Source: Parachlamydiaceae bacterium
GTDB taxonomy: Bacteria; Chlamydiota; Chlamydiia; Chlamydiales; Parachlamydiaceae
DNA: 10,801 nt
Assembly: GCA_030679615.1 (NCBI GenBank)
Contig: JAUXSJ010000072.1
Coordinates: forward strand, 1 to 10,801
Direction of reading: 5' to 3'
Shown here: piece after piece, positions 1-6,376 of the stretch
How positions within the stretch are numbered: the first letter of the stretch is position 1
Layout: each line of letters opens with the position of its first letter
Notes under the pieces: model-generated
The model's input: only the letters and a program-made list of their open reading frames with translations
Told to the model about the DNA's origin: nothing
Databases searched by the model: none
Program-made: the position numbers and the translations under genes

Positions 1-2
1 CT

Positions 3-155
3 AGACATCCAAGTTTTGGAAAAGCTGCGGGAACAGCAACTAAGCGTAATGTATTAAAGCGTTTTGAACGAATTGATGTCCTTAAAAAGCTAGGTAAATG
101 GAAAGGGACAGAAAATCCAAAAATTACTGGTCTTCCAAAAACACCGGTTAGTTAA
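3..155 (+). CDS. small basic protein, 3' end (partial)
   Basis: The reading frame is open from the window edge to a TAA at 153-155 and encodes the last 50 residues of a very basic small protein; the start lies upstream. The visible part reads RHPSFGKAAG followed by NVLKRFERIDVLKKLGKW and a GLPK motif near the end. I recognise this pattern (VLKRFER, LKK.G.W, GLPK) from the uncharacterised 'small basic protein' family of Chlamydiae, Verrucomicrobia and relatives, whose members are about 55-65 residues. Function is unknown; its lysine/arginine content suggests nucleic-acid or ribosome association, which is inference only. Its position immediately before ybeY and the CBS protein matches the chlamydial gene order as I recall it. 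Confidence 0.72.
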   Translation, partial: RHPSFGKAAGTATKRNVLKRFERIDVLKKLGKWKGTENPKITGLPKTPVS

Positions 156-176
156 TCGATCGCATCGATACAATCC

Positions 177-238
177 TCTCCTCTGTAATCTGTTATTTAG
201 TCATTTATCGTCTAAATTACTGTTAGATTCAGAGGAGA
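177..238 (+). promoter_or_regulatory. long hairpin covering the Shine-Dalgarno region before ybeY
   Basis: An outer stem pairs 177-191 (TCTCCTCTGTAATCT) with 225-238 (AGATTCAGAGGAGA), broken only by one unpaired base. An inner stem pairs ATTTAG at 195-200 with CTAAAT at 212-217. The 3' outer arm contains the only strong anti-16S-like sequence in front of ybeY (AGAGGAG, 231-237). There is no T-run after the stem, so it does not look like an ordinary rho-independent terminator for the small basic protein gene. It could mask the ribosome-binding site, stabilise the upstream mRNA end, or be an RNase processing site. The structure is seen directly; any regulatory role is inference. Confidence 0.45.
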
Positions 239-257
239 TATTAATTTAAAAGAATCG

Positions 258-740
258 TTGCGTAAACCACTCAACCACATGAATTTTGTGATTGTCAATG
301 TTTTCAACCAACAAAATGATTTAGAAATTTCATCTAAGAAAATCTCTTCTTTAGTCAAACATGTGATCAAAGAAGAAGGCCAAACTTGTGATGAAGTAAA
401 TATTTATCTTGTTGACACTCCTACCATATGTGATTTACATCAAAAATTTTTTGATGACCCAACCCCTACCGATTGCATTTCTTTTCCTATTGATACTGAA
501 GAGGATGAACTATGCTATCGTTTATTAGGCGAAGTTTTTGTATGTCCAGCTACAGCAAAAGAATATGCTCTTCTCCATTCCGGCAATCCCCTAGAGGAAA
601 CTTCTCTATATATTGTACATGGCTTGTTGCATCTAATGGGATATGACGATATAAGTGATAATGACTGCATAATCATGAGGGCTGCTGAACAGCGTCATAT
701 GCAATCCCTTAAAAAATCAAAAAAATTGCTTGGAGAATAA
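258..740 (+). CDS. ybeY: YbeY, endoribonuclease for rRNA maturation
   Basis: This is the UPF0054/YbeY zinc metallo-endoribonuclease, which takes part in 16S rRNA 3'-end maturation and ribosome quality control in the cytoplasm. Recognisable segments, numbered from the TTG at 258, are PTDCISFP at 70-77 (family PTDVLSFP), LGEVFVCP at 90-97 and the zinc motif HGLLHLMGYDD at 121-131. The usual motif is H-x3-H-x5-H; here the third ligand position is Asp131 rather than His. The start is uncertain. TTG 258 gives 160 residues, but the AGAGGAG at 231-237 is about 20 bases away. ATG 279 gives 153 residues beginning MNFVIVNV, which resembles the first strand of family members but has no good Shine-Dalgarno. 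The stop overlaps the region from which the next gene is translated, indicating an operon with the CBS protein. Confidence 0.9.
   Translation: MRKPLNHMNFVIVNVFNQQNDLEISSKKISSLVKHVIKEEGQTCDEVNIYLVDTPTICDLHQKFFDDPTPTDCISFPIDTEEDELCYRLLGEVFVCPATAKEYALLHSGNPLEETSLYIVHGLLHLMGYDDISDNDCIIMRAAEQRHMQSLKKSKKLLGE
732..735 (+). promoter_or_regulatory. ribosome-binding site deciding the start of the CBS protein
   Basis: GGAG lies inside the last codons of ybeY, six bases before a TTG at 742. An upstream in-frame TTG at 730 has only A-rich sequence before it and would place GGAG inside the coding region. The spacing therefore favours TTG 742, one base after the ybeY stop (738-740), a typical arrangement for translational coupling. 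Confidence 0.55.
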
Positions 741-741
741 C

Positions 742-2085
742 TTGCCCACACTATTGCTAGTAATATTATTTATTATTTTAATTGTTGTTTTATTTTGTTT
801 GATTGCTATGAACACCGCCTGTAGGCGTCTTCAAAGAAAAGATTCTAAAAAACAACTTGATCTAATAGGTAATCGTTTTTTTTATCGTTATTTATCTCGA
901 ATTTTTTTTCCAAAACAAGAATATGAAAACTTTCATATAGCTAATTTATTTGCACAAAATATTACGCGTTTTGCTTATACAATGTTAGCGGTTGTCTCGG
1001 TCAGTCATATACAAGCTATTAAAGATTCAGTTCACCCAAATTCACAAACCTACTCAGTGACTTTTGATTGGCCGACAGGTTTTTTTCTTATGATTGGGTT
1101 GTTTCTTGTGCTTTTTTTATTTAGTGAATATCTAGCTAGAGTCATAGGTACTCGCTACCCTAAACAAGCCATACGTACCTGCTCTCCCATTGTTTCTTGC
1201 ATCATGACTTTTTTATTCCCATTTCTTTATATTTTTTTAAAATTCGTCAATATTTTTCCTCAAATTTATGCAGATCCTGCACACGAACCTTCTCATGAAG
1301 CAAAAGAAGAACTTTTAGAAATAATTGAAGAGTTTAATCTAAACGCTCAACTTGATCCACACGATAAAAAACTGATCGAATCCGTGATGGAATTCAAAGA
1401 TCGTATAGCAAGAGAAGTGATGGTTCCCAGAGTAGATATTTTTAGTCTTTCTGATGATACGACTATTGAAGAAGCAGCCAAATTCTTATCTTTAGAAGGC
1501 TATAGTCGCACACCTGTTTATAAAGACACCCTAGATAATATTGTCGGCGTCCTTATGTATAAAGATGTACTAGCAAAGTACATGGAACACGTGCAAAATG
1601 GCGATAAAAACATTCTGAAAACACCTATTTCTTCGCTTGTAAAAAACATCCTATACACTCCTGAAACGAAAAAAATCGCTCAATTATTACAAGAGTTTCG
1701 AAAGAAACAAGTTCACTTAGCGATTATTGTCGATGAATACGGGGGCACAGAAGGAATTGTCACCATCGAAGACATCCTAGAAGAAATTGTTGGAGATATA
1801 GCTGACGAATATGATGAAGCCGAGGCTCTGTTTCTACCTCTACCGGAGGGTGGATGGATCATCGATGCAAGAATGGGAACATTGGATATTGAGGAGCAAT
1901 TAGGAATTCCCATATCTCAAGATGGGGATTATGATACGATTGGTGGTTATGTGTTTCATGAAACAGGTATGATTCCACCAAAGGGCTATACAATCATCAA
2001 GCCAAATTTCGAACTCGAGGTCATACGCTCTAATAATAGACGAGTGGAAAAATTGCGAATTAAGCCAATTAATCTTGATGAATAG
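742..2085 (+). CDS. HlyC/CorC-family membrane protein with CBS pair
   Basis: A membrane protein of the 'hemolysin-like' HlyC/CorC (TlyC/YtfL) group, implicated in divalent-cation or sodium handling; the true substrate is unproven. Numbered from TTG 742 (447 residues), hydrophobic segments lie at about 3-24, 77-92, 113-132 and 148-170. They form a divergent DUF21-like membrane domain, with EYLARVIGTRYPKQAI resembling the DUF21 'IPK..a.r.P' region. Next come a linker and two CBS domains: MVPRVDIFSLSDD to GVLMYKDV (about 227-276), and ILYTPETKKIAQLLQEF to the highly conserved VDEYGGTEGIVTIEDILEEI (about 304-350). The C-terminal CorC/HlyC transporter-associated domain follows, with YDTIGGYVFHETGMIPPKG at about 397-415. 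CBS pairs usually bind adenosine nucleotides. The gene follows ybeY directly and is followed by a strong terminator. An alternative start is TTG 730, four codons longer. Confidence 0.88.
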   Translation: MPTLLLVILFIILIVVLFCLIAMNTACRRLQRKDSKKQLDLIGNRFFYRYLSRIFFPKQEYENFHIANLFAQNITRFAYTMLAVVSVSHIQAIKDSVHPNSQTYSVTFDWPTGFFLMIGLFLVLFLFSEYLARVIGTRYPKQAIRTCSPIVSCIMTFLFPFLYIFLKFVNIFPQIYADPAHEPSHEAKEELLEIIEEFNLNAQLDPHDKKLIESVMEFKDRIAREVMVPRVDIFSLSDDTTIEEAAKFLSLEGYSRTPVYKDTLDNIVGVLMYKDVLAKYMEHVQNGDKNILKTPISSLVKNILYTPETKKIAQLLQEFRKKQVHLAIIVDEYGGTEGIVTIEDILEEIVGDIADEYDEAEALFLPLPEGGWIIDARMGTLDIEEQLGIPISQDGDYDTIGGYVFHETGMIPPKGYTIIKPNFELEVIRSNNRRVEKLRIKPINLDE

Positions 2086-2158
2086 ACCGAGAAAAATACA
2101 GGCTCTACTCTAAGCTTTTTTTATTCAATCGCCATCCCTTTATAATACCTTTTGGAGT

Positions 2159-2185
2159 GCGAAGGCCCTGCCTTCGCTTTTTTTT
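2159..2185 (+). terminator. rho-independent terminator of the ybeY-CBS operon
   Basis: A perfect 8-bp GC-rich stem, GCGAAGGC (2159-2166) and GCCTTCGC (2170-2177), with a three-base loop is followed immediately by eight T residues (2178-2185). It lies 74 bases after the CBS-protein stop codon. This is a textbook intrinsic terminator. Confidence 0.92.
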
Positions 2186-2260
2186 CAGAGCGTATATCGA
2201 GATGATTGATGTCATTTTTGACACTTCAATTCAATCTATAGTATCACATATAATTAATCA

Positions 2261-2321
2261 CTGCCTTGGTTCATAAAAAAACAATAAAAAGCTATAAGCA
2301 GTGGCTTGGAATCATAAAAAA
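2261..2321. repeat. imperfect direct repeat, 40-bp spacing
   Basis: CTGCCTTGGTTCATAAAAAA at 2261-2280 recurs as GTGGCTTGGAATCATAAAAAA at 2301-2321. The copies share the CTTGG and TCATAAAAAA blocks with a few substitutions and one extra base. The first copy is preceded by CA and the second by GCA, so CACTGC/GCAGTG also forms a short inverted pair. Function is unknown; it may be decayed duplicated sequence. Confidence 0.5.
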
Positions 2322-2522
2322 GCGAAGTCAAGGTTTATCCTATTATCCATTAATAAAATGCAACATTTTGTTGTTATTAGCCTGTCTGCAACGCAAAAAG
2401 CTACAGGGATAGTTTATAAGATAATTTATTCACACTATTAAAAAATAATAAGGTAGGTCAGAGTCGCACACCCAAGAAGATACTAAAGATTTTGCACTAT
2501 ATAATATAAGAGTAATTAAATC

Positions 2523-2551
2523 TTTTCAAATAATTAAACAAAGTATATAAT
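2523..2551 (+). promoter_or_regulatory. candidate sigma70/sigma66-type promoter before the helical-repeat gene
   Basis: A TTTTCA (2523-2528; four of six matches to TTGACA) is separated by 17 bases from a perfect TATAAT (2546-2551). Transcription would begin near 2558, giving a leader of about 120 bases before the ATG at 2678. In sequence this AT-rich a -10 match can occur by chance, so confidence is low. Confidence 0.3.
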
Positions 2552-2591
2552 CTATAAAAATTTATATTTACAACTAAACAAAGTTTATAAT
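2531..2591. repeat. imperfect direct repeat carrying TATAAT, 40-bp spacing
   Basis: Two 21-base copies, 2531-2551 and 2571-2591, share 18 of 21 positions around the core TAAACAAAGT and each ends in TATAAT. They are exactly 40 bases apart, the same spacing as the pair at 2261/2301. They could be two binding sites of one regulator or a duplicated promoter element upstream of the gene at 2678. Confidence 0.5.
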
Positions 2592-2677
2592 TATATCGAA
2601 CATAATTTTACTCAAATTAATATTATAAATTATATAAATCCATTCATTTAATAAATATTTTAAATATAAGGCCAAAA

Positions 2678-4477
2678 ATGACAATAAAGCTTCATTCTAA
2701 AAATATATTTGAAGTTATTTCTTTACCTCAAGAAGAACTAAAAATTGAAAATAAGAGCGTTTCTACTTCACAAAAATACACCCATCTTTTTAAAAAAGCA
2801 TTTGAAGCTGAAGATATTAAAAATCAAAAGAAAAACTGGGTATTTTATCCTATTCTTGCAAGCTTAAAAAGAGAGTTTGAAGGAATTCTTTTTGATCCCA
2901 AGCTCGAAAAGAAACAACAAATCAATCAAAGACATGGCTATTTATGGGAATGCGTGGATAGAATACCCCACAAAAATGGTTATTTCATCAATAAATTTAG
3001 ATATAAAAATTTGCATTCTTTAGATCAACAGAGATTAAATAAAGAGAATGAACCTGCTTTAGAACACACATGGAATGTGGTCCAATCAATATTTCAAAAA
3101 AATACCTGGAGAGACCTATGTTTTAGGATTGAAAAAACAAATAATGATTGCTTTTTTTATGCCCCCGACACTCAATTATTACAAATTCAATGGGAACTAT
3201 TAAGAGAAAAATACCCCTACTTGCCACCCTTTGATTTAGCAGACAGCGAAGGAATTGCAAACGATGAAGATTATGTATTTTCTCATATCCAACAAAATGG
3301 CCTTATATCAAATGGCAAGGAAGCCTCGCATGACCTCCACATCCATGTTGGTCAGTATCTAGAGCCAATTTTAAATTCTCTTTCACCTTTACAAAAAAAT
3401 TCCTCTCAAATTATTGACCCGAATAAAATGCGACCAATGAGGCATAGTATCGATAAAATTTATAATCGGATTAAAAAGAGTAACAAACTTCTAATTATTA
3501 GACCTAAAGAAATTCGAAAACAACTGCTTACAATTTACAGGCGAATTGAAATAGGAAAATATCTCCTTTCAGAAAAAAAGTTATCTAGGTTTCTTTCTAT
3601 TGATCAAACAAAACTTAAATTCTTCGAAAAACATCAGGAAAAATTTACGATGGTTCTTGGTTACTTTGCTGATTTGTTTTCCGCAAGGCCCGATTATTTA
3701 CCAAGTGAAGAATTTTGCCAAGATATTTACATGGAAATTTGGAATGGAGTGGAAATTCAAAATTACACCAAAAAGCGTTTTGGTGAATTAAAATTTGAAG
3801 AAAAGAAAACTTTAAAATCCATGTGGAAATTTTTAATTAAAATAGAATTTTTATTCGATTGTGAGTTTTTCTTGAAAAATCGTTCAGATAATGAACGCAA
3901 TGTTTTATCTCCTCTCTCAAAAACTAAAAAAGCAGCCTTTATAATTTTCCCTGCAATTTGCGATCTTTATCCAAACGAAAATCCACAAGAAATAGCCATA
4001 GGTCTTTCTCAAATTGATTCAAAGGAAGAATTTTATCAATTCATCAAAAAAAATGACAAAGAAGATGATTTTTTCAAAGAGGTACTCGGACGATTTAAAG
4101 CAAAAGAATTAAATGTACTAAACGGCTTTAACGAAGTCCGATGTTTAATTCAGAACGTTCATCCATTAAAAATCGCAAAATTGGTATCTAAACTTAAAAT
4201 GTTTTTTTCTGAGCAAGCAGCTGTTGCTCTCATGAATATCCTTCATGAATACAACTTCAGTTCATCTGAAATACTAGATTTTTCAAATGAATTGCTGATC
4301 AAAGGAAAAAAATGGAAATATTTTTTTGATGATGTGATCACATTAATGAAACGAGAAAATCCTTATGAGCTATTAAAGAAACTTGAAAATGTTAAGAATG
4401 TAGAGGGGCATGTTAAAATAGCTGTAGCCTCTCCACATTTAAACTTTGAAGAGATTTGTGAAATCCAAAAAAAATGA
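2678..4477 (+). CDS. hypothetical protein with ~60-residue helical repeats (N-terminal part of a disrupted gene)
   Basis: I do not recognise this protein. The 599-codon ORF starts at an ATG with TAAGG (2667-2671) six bases upstream. No signal peptide or membrane segment is visible. The N-terminal half (about 1-365) has no repeats I can see; from about 420 the sequence is a series of helical units with a period near 60. NPQEIAIGLS (about 435) aligns with HPLKIAKLVS (about 495) and NPYELLKKLE (about 561), and SEILDFSNEL (about 530) aligns with FEEICEIQKK (about 590). It ends at a TGA (4475-4477) exactly where the duplicated copy downstream has a TGC cysteine codon, and the same frame continues to match for about 23 more codons, so the ORF is a truncated form of a longer ancestral protein. 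It may still be expressed. An alpha-solenoid scaffold or secreted effector is possible, without direct evidence. Confidence 0.65.
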   Translation: MTIKLHSKNIFEVISLPQEELKIENKSVSTSQKYTHLFKKAFEAEDIKNQKKNWVFYPILASLKREFEGILFDPKLEKKQQINQRHGYLWECVDRIPHKNGYFINKFRYKNLHSLDQQRLNKENEPALEHTWNVVQSIFQKNTWRDLCFRIEKTNNDCFFYAPDTQLLQIQWELLREKYPYLPPFDLADSEGIANDEDYVFSHIQQNGLISNGKEASHDLHIHVGQYLEPILNSLSPLQKNSSQIIDPNKMRPMRHSIDKIYNRIKKSNKLLIIRPKEIRKQLLTIYRRIEIGKYLLSEKKLSRFLSIDQTKLKFFEKHQEKFTMVLGYFADLFSARPDYLPSEEFCQDIYMEIWNGVEIQNYTKKRFGELKFEEKKTLKSMWKFLIKIEFLFDCEFFLKNRSDNERNVLSPLSKTKKAAFIIFPAICDLYPNENPQEIAIGLSQIDSKEEFYQFIKKNDKEDDFFKEVLGRFKAKELNVLNGFNEVRCLIQNVHPLKIAKLVSKLKMFFSEQAAVALMNILHEYNFSSSEILDFSNELLIKGKKWKYFFDDVITLMKRENPYELLKKLENVKNVEGHVKIAVASPHLNFEEICEIQKK

Positions 4478-4543
4478 GGCGCTTTTTCACGCTATCTTGA
4501 TTAAATAGTTTCCTTCTATCCTCATGTGAGATTCGATAAAATG
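3776..4543 (+). repeat. tandem duplication, copy A
   Basis: This stretch inside the helical-repeat gene is clearly similar to 4565-5338. The offset is 789 bases at the left end (GAAGAAAAGAAAAC at 3797 and 4586) and 795 at the right end. Long blocks are almost identical, for example CAAAGAGGTACTCGGACGAT and AGAAAATCCTTATGAGCT, while third positions and short indels differ, so the duplication is not recent. Copy A keeps its frame up to the TGA at 4475-4477; a TAA follows at 4502-4504. Confidence 0.88.
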
Positions 4544-4906
4544 AAAATATCCTCCCCACAAGGTCGGTTTTGTAATTTAAAATTGGAAGAAAAGAAAACT
4601 GTAAAACTATTGTGGAACTTTTTAATTAAAATAGAGTTTTTGTACGATTGCTACTATTTTCTTAAAACTAAACTTGCTAAAAATAATGAACGTGATGATT
4701 TATTCCCTCTTTCAAAAACTAAAAAAGCAGCTTTTAAAATTTTCCCTGCAATTTGCGATCTATACCCCGATGAAGATCCCCAAGAAATAGCCAAGGGTCT
4801 TTCTCAAATTAATTCAAAGGAAGAACTTTATCAATTCATCAAAAAAAATGACAAAAAGATGATTCTTTCAAAGAGGTACTCGGACGATTTAAAGCAAAAG
4901 AATTAA
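4526..4906 (+). pseudogene. remnant 1: start of tandem copy B, frameshifted
   Basis: A GTG-initiated frame of 126 codons, in the same frame as the 599-codon ORF upstream and separated from it by two stop codons. Residues from about 15 onward repeat copy A closely (FLIKIEFL.DC, LSKTKKAAF.IFPAICDLYP, PQEIA.GLSQI.SKEE). After NDKK the protein leaves the family sequence because one base is missing compared with copy A (about 4853-4858: copy A reads CAAAGAAGATG, here CAAAAAGATG), and the shifted frame ends at TAA 4904-4906. The restored frame continues the family sequence (NVLNGFNEVRCLIQNVHPLKIAK). No ribosome-binding site precedes the GTG, so independent translation is doubtful. Confidence 0.75.
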
Positions 4907-5338
4907 ATGTACTAAATGGCTTTAACGAAGTCAGATGTTTAATTCAAAACGTCCATCCATTAAAAATCGCAAAGATTTTATCTAAACTAAAAAATTGTTT
5001 TTCTGAACAAGCAGCTGTTGCCCTCATAAAAATTCTTCATGATTACAAGTTCAGTTCCTCGGAAAATCCTAAATTATGCAAATGAAATGATGATCATAGG
5101 AAAAAACTGGAATAATTTTTTTGGTGATGTGATTTCGTTACTGAAACGAGAAAATCCTTATGAGCTCTTAAAGAAACTTGAAAATGTCAAGGATGTAGAG
5201 GGGTATGTTAAAATAGCTAATGCCTTTCCATATTTAATGGATGGAGATATTTATGATATACAAAAAACCTGCGGCGCTTTTTCACGTTATCTTGATCAAA
5301 TGGTTTCTTTCTTTCCTCAAGCGGGATTGGATGAAATG
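4565..5338 (+). repeat. tandem duplication, copy B
   Basis: Second copy of the segment at 3776-4543, in direct orientation and separated from it by 21 bases. It has a one-base loss near 4853-4858 and a one-base gain near 5063-5066 relative to copy A, so the frame is wrong only between them. Unlike copy A it keeps the TGC and CAA codons where copy A has TGA and TAA, and it continues into the remaining repeat units downstream. Confidence 0.85.
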
Positions 5339-5401
5339 CAAAAGTTTTTAGGTGGATTAAACTTTAATGAAAAATTGTTTTTTGACTTTACAAAAGTCTA
5401 A
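5039..5401 (+). pseudogene. remnant 2: second half of copy B plus next helical unit
   Basis: A 120-codon open stretch, with no obvious ribosome-binding site, that matches the end of copy A from about ILNYANEMMIIGKNW onward (NPYELLKKLENVK.VEG, then IQKTCGAFSRYLD). The true frame enters at 5063-5066, where one extra A relative to copy A (GAAAATC against GAAATAC) restores the frame lost upstream; the first few predicted residues are therefore not authentic. The frame then carries a helical unit absent from the truncated ORF (SFFPQAGLDEMQKFLGGL) and stops at TAA 5399-5401. The sequence after this stop still fits the family (KDKFTHPNEIIPIYRKC), so the stop looks like a nonsense mutation. Confidence 0.7.
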
Positions 5402-5663
5402 AAAGATAAGTTTACGCATCCAAATGAAATCATACCCATTTATAGGAAATGCTCCTTTGATTCTAATGCACATTTCTTTGTTGGCAATTACTGTTATTTT
5501 ACCCATATCGACCGCTTTAGAGTTTGCAGATTTTACGATGCGCTATAGAGATTTTAGTTGGGAAAATGATTTTAAAAATTTTACAAAATTTCTTTTACAA
5601 GTTGGGCATAAAAAGAATCCAGAAGACATCTTAATGATTTCAGAAATTTTCACGGAAAAATAA
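5402..5663 (+). pseudogene. remnant 3: helical unit broken by two frameshifts
   Basis: Family sequence continues in the original frame from 5402 (THPNEIIPIYRKC to YFTHID at about 5512). It then needs a one-base correction in the TTT run at 5515-5517 to read LEFADFTMRYRDFSWENDF to NPEDILMISEI in the next frame, and a second correction near 5646-5650 to return to the original frame (FHGKISRFIDMY). With these two changes the segment is one complete unit of about 66 residues, aligned by NEIIPIY and EDILMIS. An apparent 98-codon ORF beginning at 5367 mixes out-of-frame residues (its first half) with genuine family sequence (its second half) and is unlikely to be a real gene. Confidence 0.6.
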
Positions 5664-5677
5664 GTCGATTTATTGAT

Positions 5678-6376
5678 ATGTATACCATTTTTAATTATAT
5701 AGAACCCATTGAATTAGCTAATGTATATAATCGTTTACCATACGATTTTAACTATGAACCTTTTTTTACTTTAGCTACAGCCCTCAAGGAATTAAAAAAA
5801 TCACCAGAAGAGATTCTTACTATTTATAATTCTTGTAATAGAAGAGTAAATGTATTTATACAAATCTTTCACAACTTTCCCCAAACCGATCTTCATGCTA
5901 TAGCTTCAACTATCAAAGAATTTGACTACTCCATGTTGAACAAACTAAACACTATTTTTGATATCAAAGACGCACTGAATCTTTCAAAAACTTTTGAAGA
6001 GATCATCACAATTACAAAGGCATGTAAATTTCATCCTTATAAATTCGTAGACATTTATACAAGGCTACCACATATAGACCCTCTAGAATTAGCTATGATG
6101 ATCGGTGAAGTTATATTAAATCATTCATTGGATGAATTGATTAAAAAAATTGATTTAGAAAATGGGAAAAATAAATCCCTGGAGGATGTGAAGGCTCCTT
6201 TCAATGGAATCAATCAGCAATCACCACTAAAACATAAATATCAAGGTCATAGAATAATAAGTATGGAAAATGATTTAAGTGGAAGATTATATTCACCACG
6301 CATAAAAATCCCTCTCTTAAAAAAATCTAATCCACCCTCTTTACAAATGTTAAAAATATTCTCGCCGCAAGGATAA
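5678..6376 (+). pseudogene. remnant 4: C-terminal helical units and gene end
   Basis: A 232-codon open stretch in the same frame as the 599-codon ORF, starting at an internal ATG without a good ribosome-binding site. It contains three aligned units: IEPIELANVYNRL, TDLHAIASTIKEF and IDPLELAMMIGEV. The lead motif recurs at periods of 62 and 63 residues (EDILMIS, EEILTIY, EEIITIT). The last 60 or so residues lack repeats, are polar and basic (KHKYQGHRI, LLKKSNPPSLQ), and end in LKIFSPQG before TAA at 6374-6376. This is the natural C-terminus of the ancestral protein. It is long enough to be annotated as a separate hypothetical protein, but the upstream continuity argues that it is a fragment. 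Confidence 0.7.

Larger units (their letters stand above)
2186..2677. other. AT-rich intergenic region with short direct repeats
   Basis: No credible gene is visible on either strand; stops are frequent in all frames and the longest open stretch I could read has no recognisable similarity. The region holds two imperfect direct repeat pairs, listed separately, and becomes extremely AT-rich from about 2500 to the start of the next gene. A TTGACA at 2218-2223 has no well-spaced -10 box (TATAGT is only 13 bases away), so I do not call it a promoter. The sequence may be a relic of older mobile or coding DNA, but nothing in it proves that. Confidence 0.6.

Noticed and set aside
2330..2420. Short minus-strand frame containing SFLRCRQANNNKMLHFING that might be a transposase tail
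   Set aside because: Only about 30 codons, no recognisable transposase motif, no flanking inverted repeats or target duplication.
3600..3791. 63-codon plus-strand frame inside the helical-repeat gene
   Set aside because: Out-of-frame shadow of the supported coding frame, with no ribosome-binding site.
4475..4477. In-frame TGA replacing a cysteine codon of the duplicate copy, as in selenocysteine genes
   Set aside because: A TAA follows only nine codons later in the same frame, further lesions lie downstream, and I see no SECIS-like hairpin directly after the TGA. Mutation is the simpler explanation.
4853..5066. Programmed ribosomal frameshifting to read through the -1/+1 pair
   Set aside because: Neither site has a classic slippery heptamer plus stimulatory structure, and several additional stops in the locus would still block a full-length product.
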